From Nitrosopumilales archaeon (lineage in GTDB: Archaea; Thermoproteota; Nitrososphaeria; Nitrososphaerales; Nitrosopumilaceae): DNA of 23,151 nt. The notes beneath the pieces were generated by a model. It saw only the letters and a list, made by a program, of their open reading frames with translations, was not told the origin of the DNA and did no database searches. Made by a program: the position numbers and the translations under genes. Positions 23,036-23,151 of this stretch are shown here, piece after piece. The stretch's first letter is position 1. Each line of letters opens with the position of its first letter. The stretch spans positions 1-23,151 of the forward strand of contig JANXYF010000071.1 of assembly GCA_025350175.1 (NCBI GenBank). Direction: 5' to 3'.

Positions 23036-23038
23036 TTT
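23023..23038. repeat. 16-base inverted repeat, left arm (inside phoU)
   Basis: AAAGTGAAATCAATTT is the exact reverse complement of 23136-23151. On the minus strand it encodes K-L-I-S-L of PhoU. The arms are separated by 97 bases. The right arm ends at the window edge, so the repeat may be longer. Confidence 0.9.
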
Positions 23039-23151
23039 ACAAATTGTACCATTAAAGCATCATAACAAACCTACAGGTACTGAAGAAGCATCAATTGAGA
23101 TCAAACCAGAGGATGCAGATTCTACAATAGTTAGAAAATTGATTTCACTTT
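23025..23151 (+). pseudogene. Inverted phoU fragment (missing upstream coding piece), runs off right edge
   Basis: After a TAA at 23022-23024 the plus strand is open to the window end: 42 residues including I-V-P-L-K-H-H-N-K-P and ending D-A-D-S-T-I-V-R-K-L-I-S-L. The last five residues are the same bases and frame in which the minus-strand PhoU begins (K-L-I-S-L-Y-L-L-G). Joining the two through the repeat gives a continuous PhoU with a linker that would follow an AbrB-like domain. The fragment has no start codon of its own. It is best read as the flipped segment of the same gene, or as an artefact. Confidence 0.7.
23136..23151. repeat. 16-base inverted repeat, right arm (window edge)
   Basis: AAATTGATTTCACTTT, exact reverse complement of 23023-23038, lies at the very end of the window. 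On the plus strand it encodes K-L-I-S-L in the frame of the phoU fragment. Confidence 0.9.

Overview
The window is AT-rich archaeal DNA, most likely from an ammonia-oxidising Nitrososphaerota (Thaumarchaeota), close to Nitrosopumilales. Grounds: a full set of archaeal information-processing genes (TFE-alpha, S19e, PDCD5-like protein, RNase P Rpp21/Rpr2, Nep1, aTrm56); an archaeal-type thiolase/DUF35 pair of the kind used in the 3-hydroxypropionate/4-hydroxybutyrate cycle; a class II (B12) ribonucleotide reductase; secreted proteins with a C-terminal W-x-G-x-(I/T)-x-D repeat familiar in this phylum; and many starts (ATG, GTG, TTG) lying about 25-30 bases after a TATA-like box, as expected for leaderless transcripts. 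No computation was run; family calls are from reading the proteins.

Layout: 1-341 is the start of a minus-strand C4 zinc-finger protein that runs off the left edge. 405-1926 is the thiolase/DUF35 pair. 1999-2160 is a 53-residue zinc ribbon. 2230-7581 is a deoxyribonucleotide block: a 698-residue HTH + ATP-cone + NrdD-like protein that appears to lack the radical and catalytic machinery, a 600-base non-coding stretch holding two copies of a 79-base promoter-like repeat and a structured RNA candidate, then nrdJ. 7631-9927 encodes two exported proteins, one glycoside-hydrolase-like and one HExxH metalloprotease-like. 9941-11828 is an RNA/translation block (tRNA-Gly, nep1, rnp4, rps19e, PDCD5-like). 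11872-13792 holds an MDR reductase and a CitE-like CoA-ester lyase. 13891-18217 is a riboflavin cluster (ribE, ribB, ribH, arfA, an amidohydrolase, arfC). Then come tfe, a membrane histidine kinase, and a minus-strand run phoU-hflX-trm56.

The most interesting parts are three. (1) The nrdJ region: a probable catalytically dead NrdD-type nucleotide sensor fused to a DNA-binding domain sits next to two near-identical promoter/operator modules, one driving a hairpin RNA candidate and one driving nrdJ. This looks like an archaeal counterpart of the bacterial NrdR circuit. (2) An amidohydrolase translationally coupled between arfA and arfC in the riboflavin operon, placed to do a hydrolytic step (deformylation or 2-amino deamination) that is otherwise missing here. 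(3) At the right edge the phoU gene is broken at a perfect 16-base inverted repeat: its next upstream coding piece lies on the opposite strand, so flipping 97 bases would restore the frame. This is either an invertible segment or a fold-back assembly/amplification chimera.
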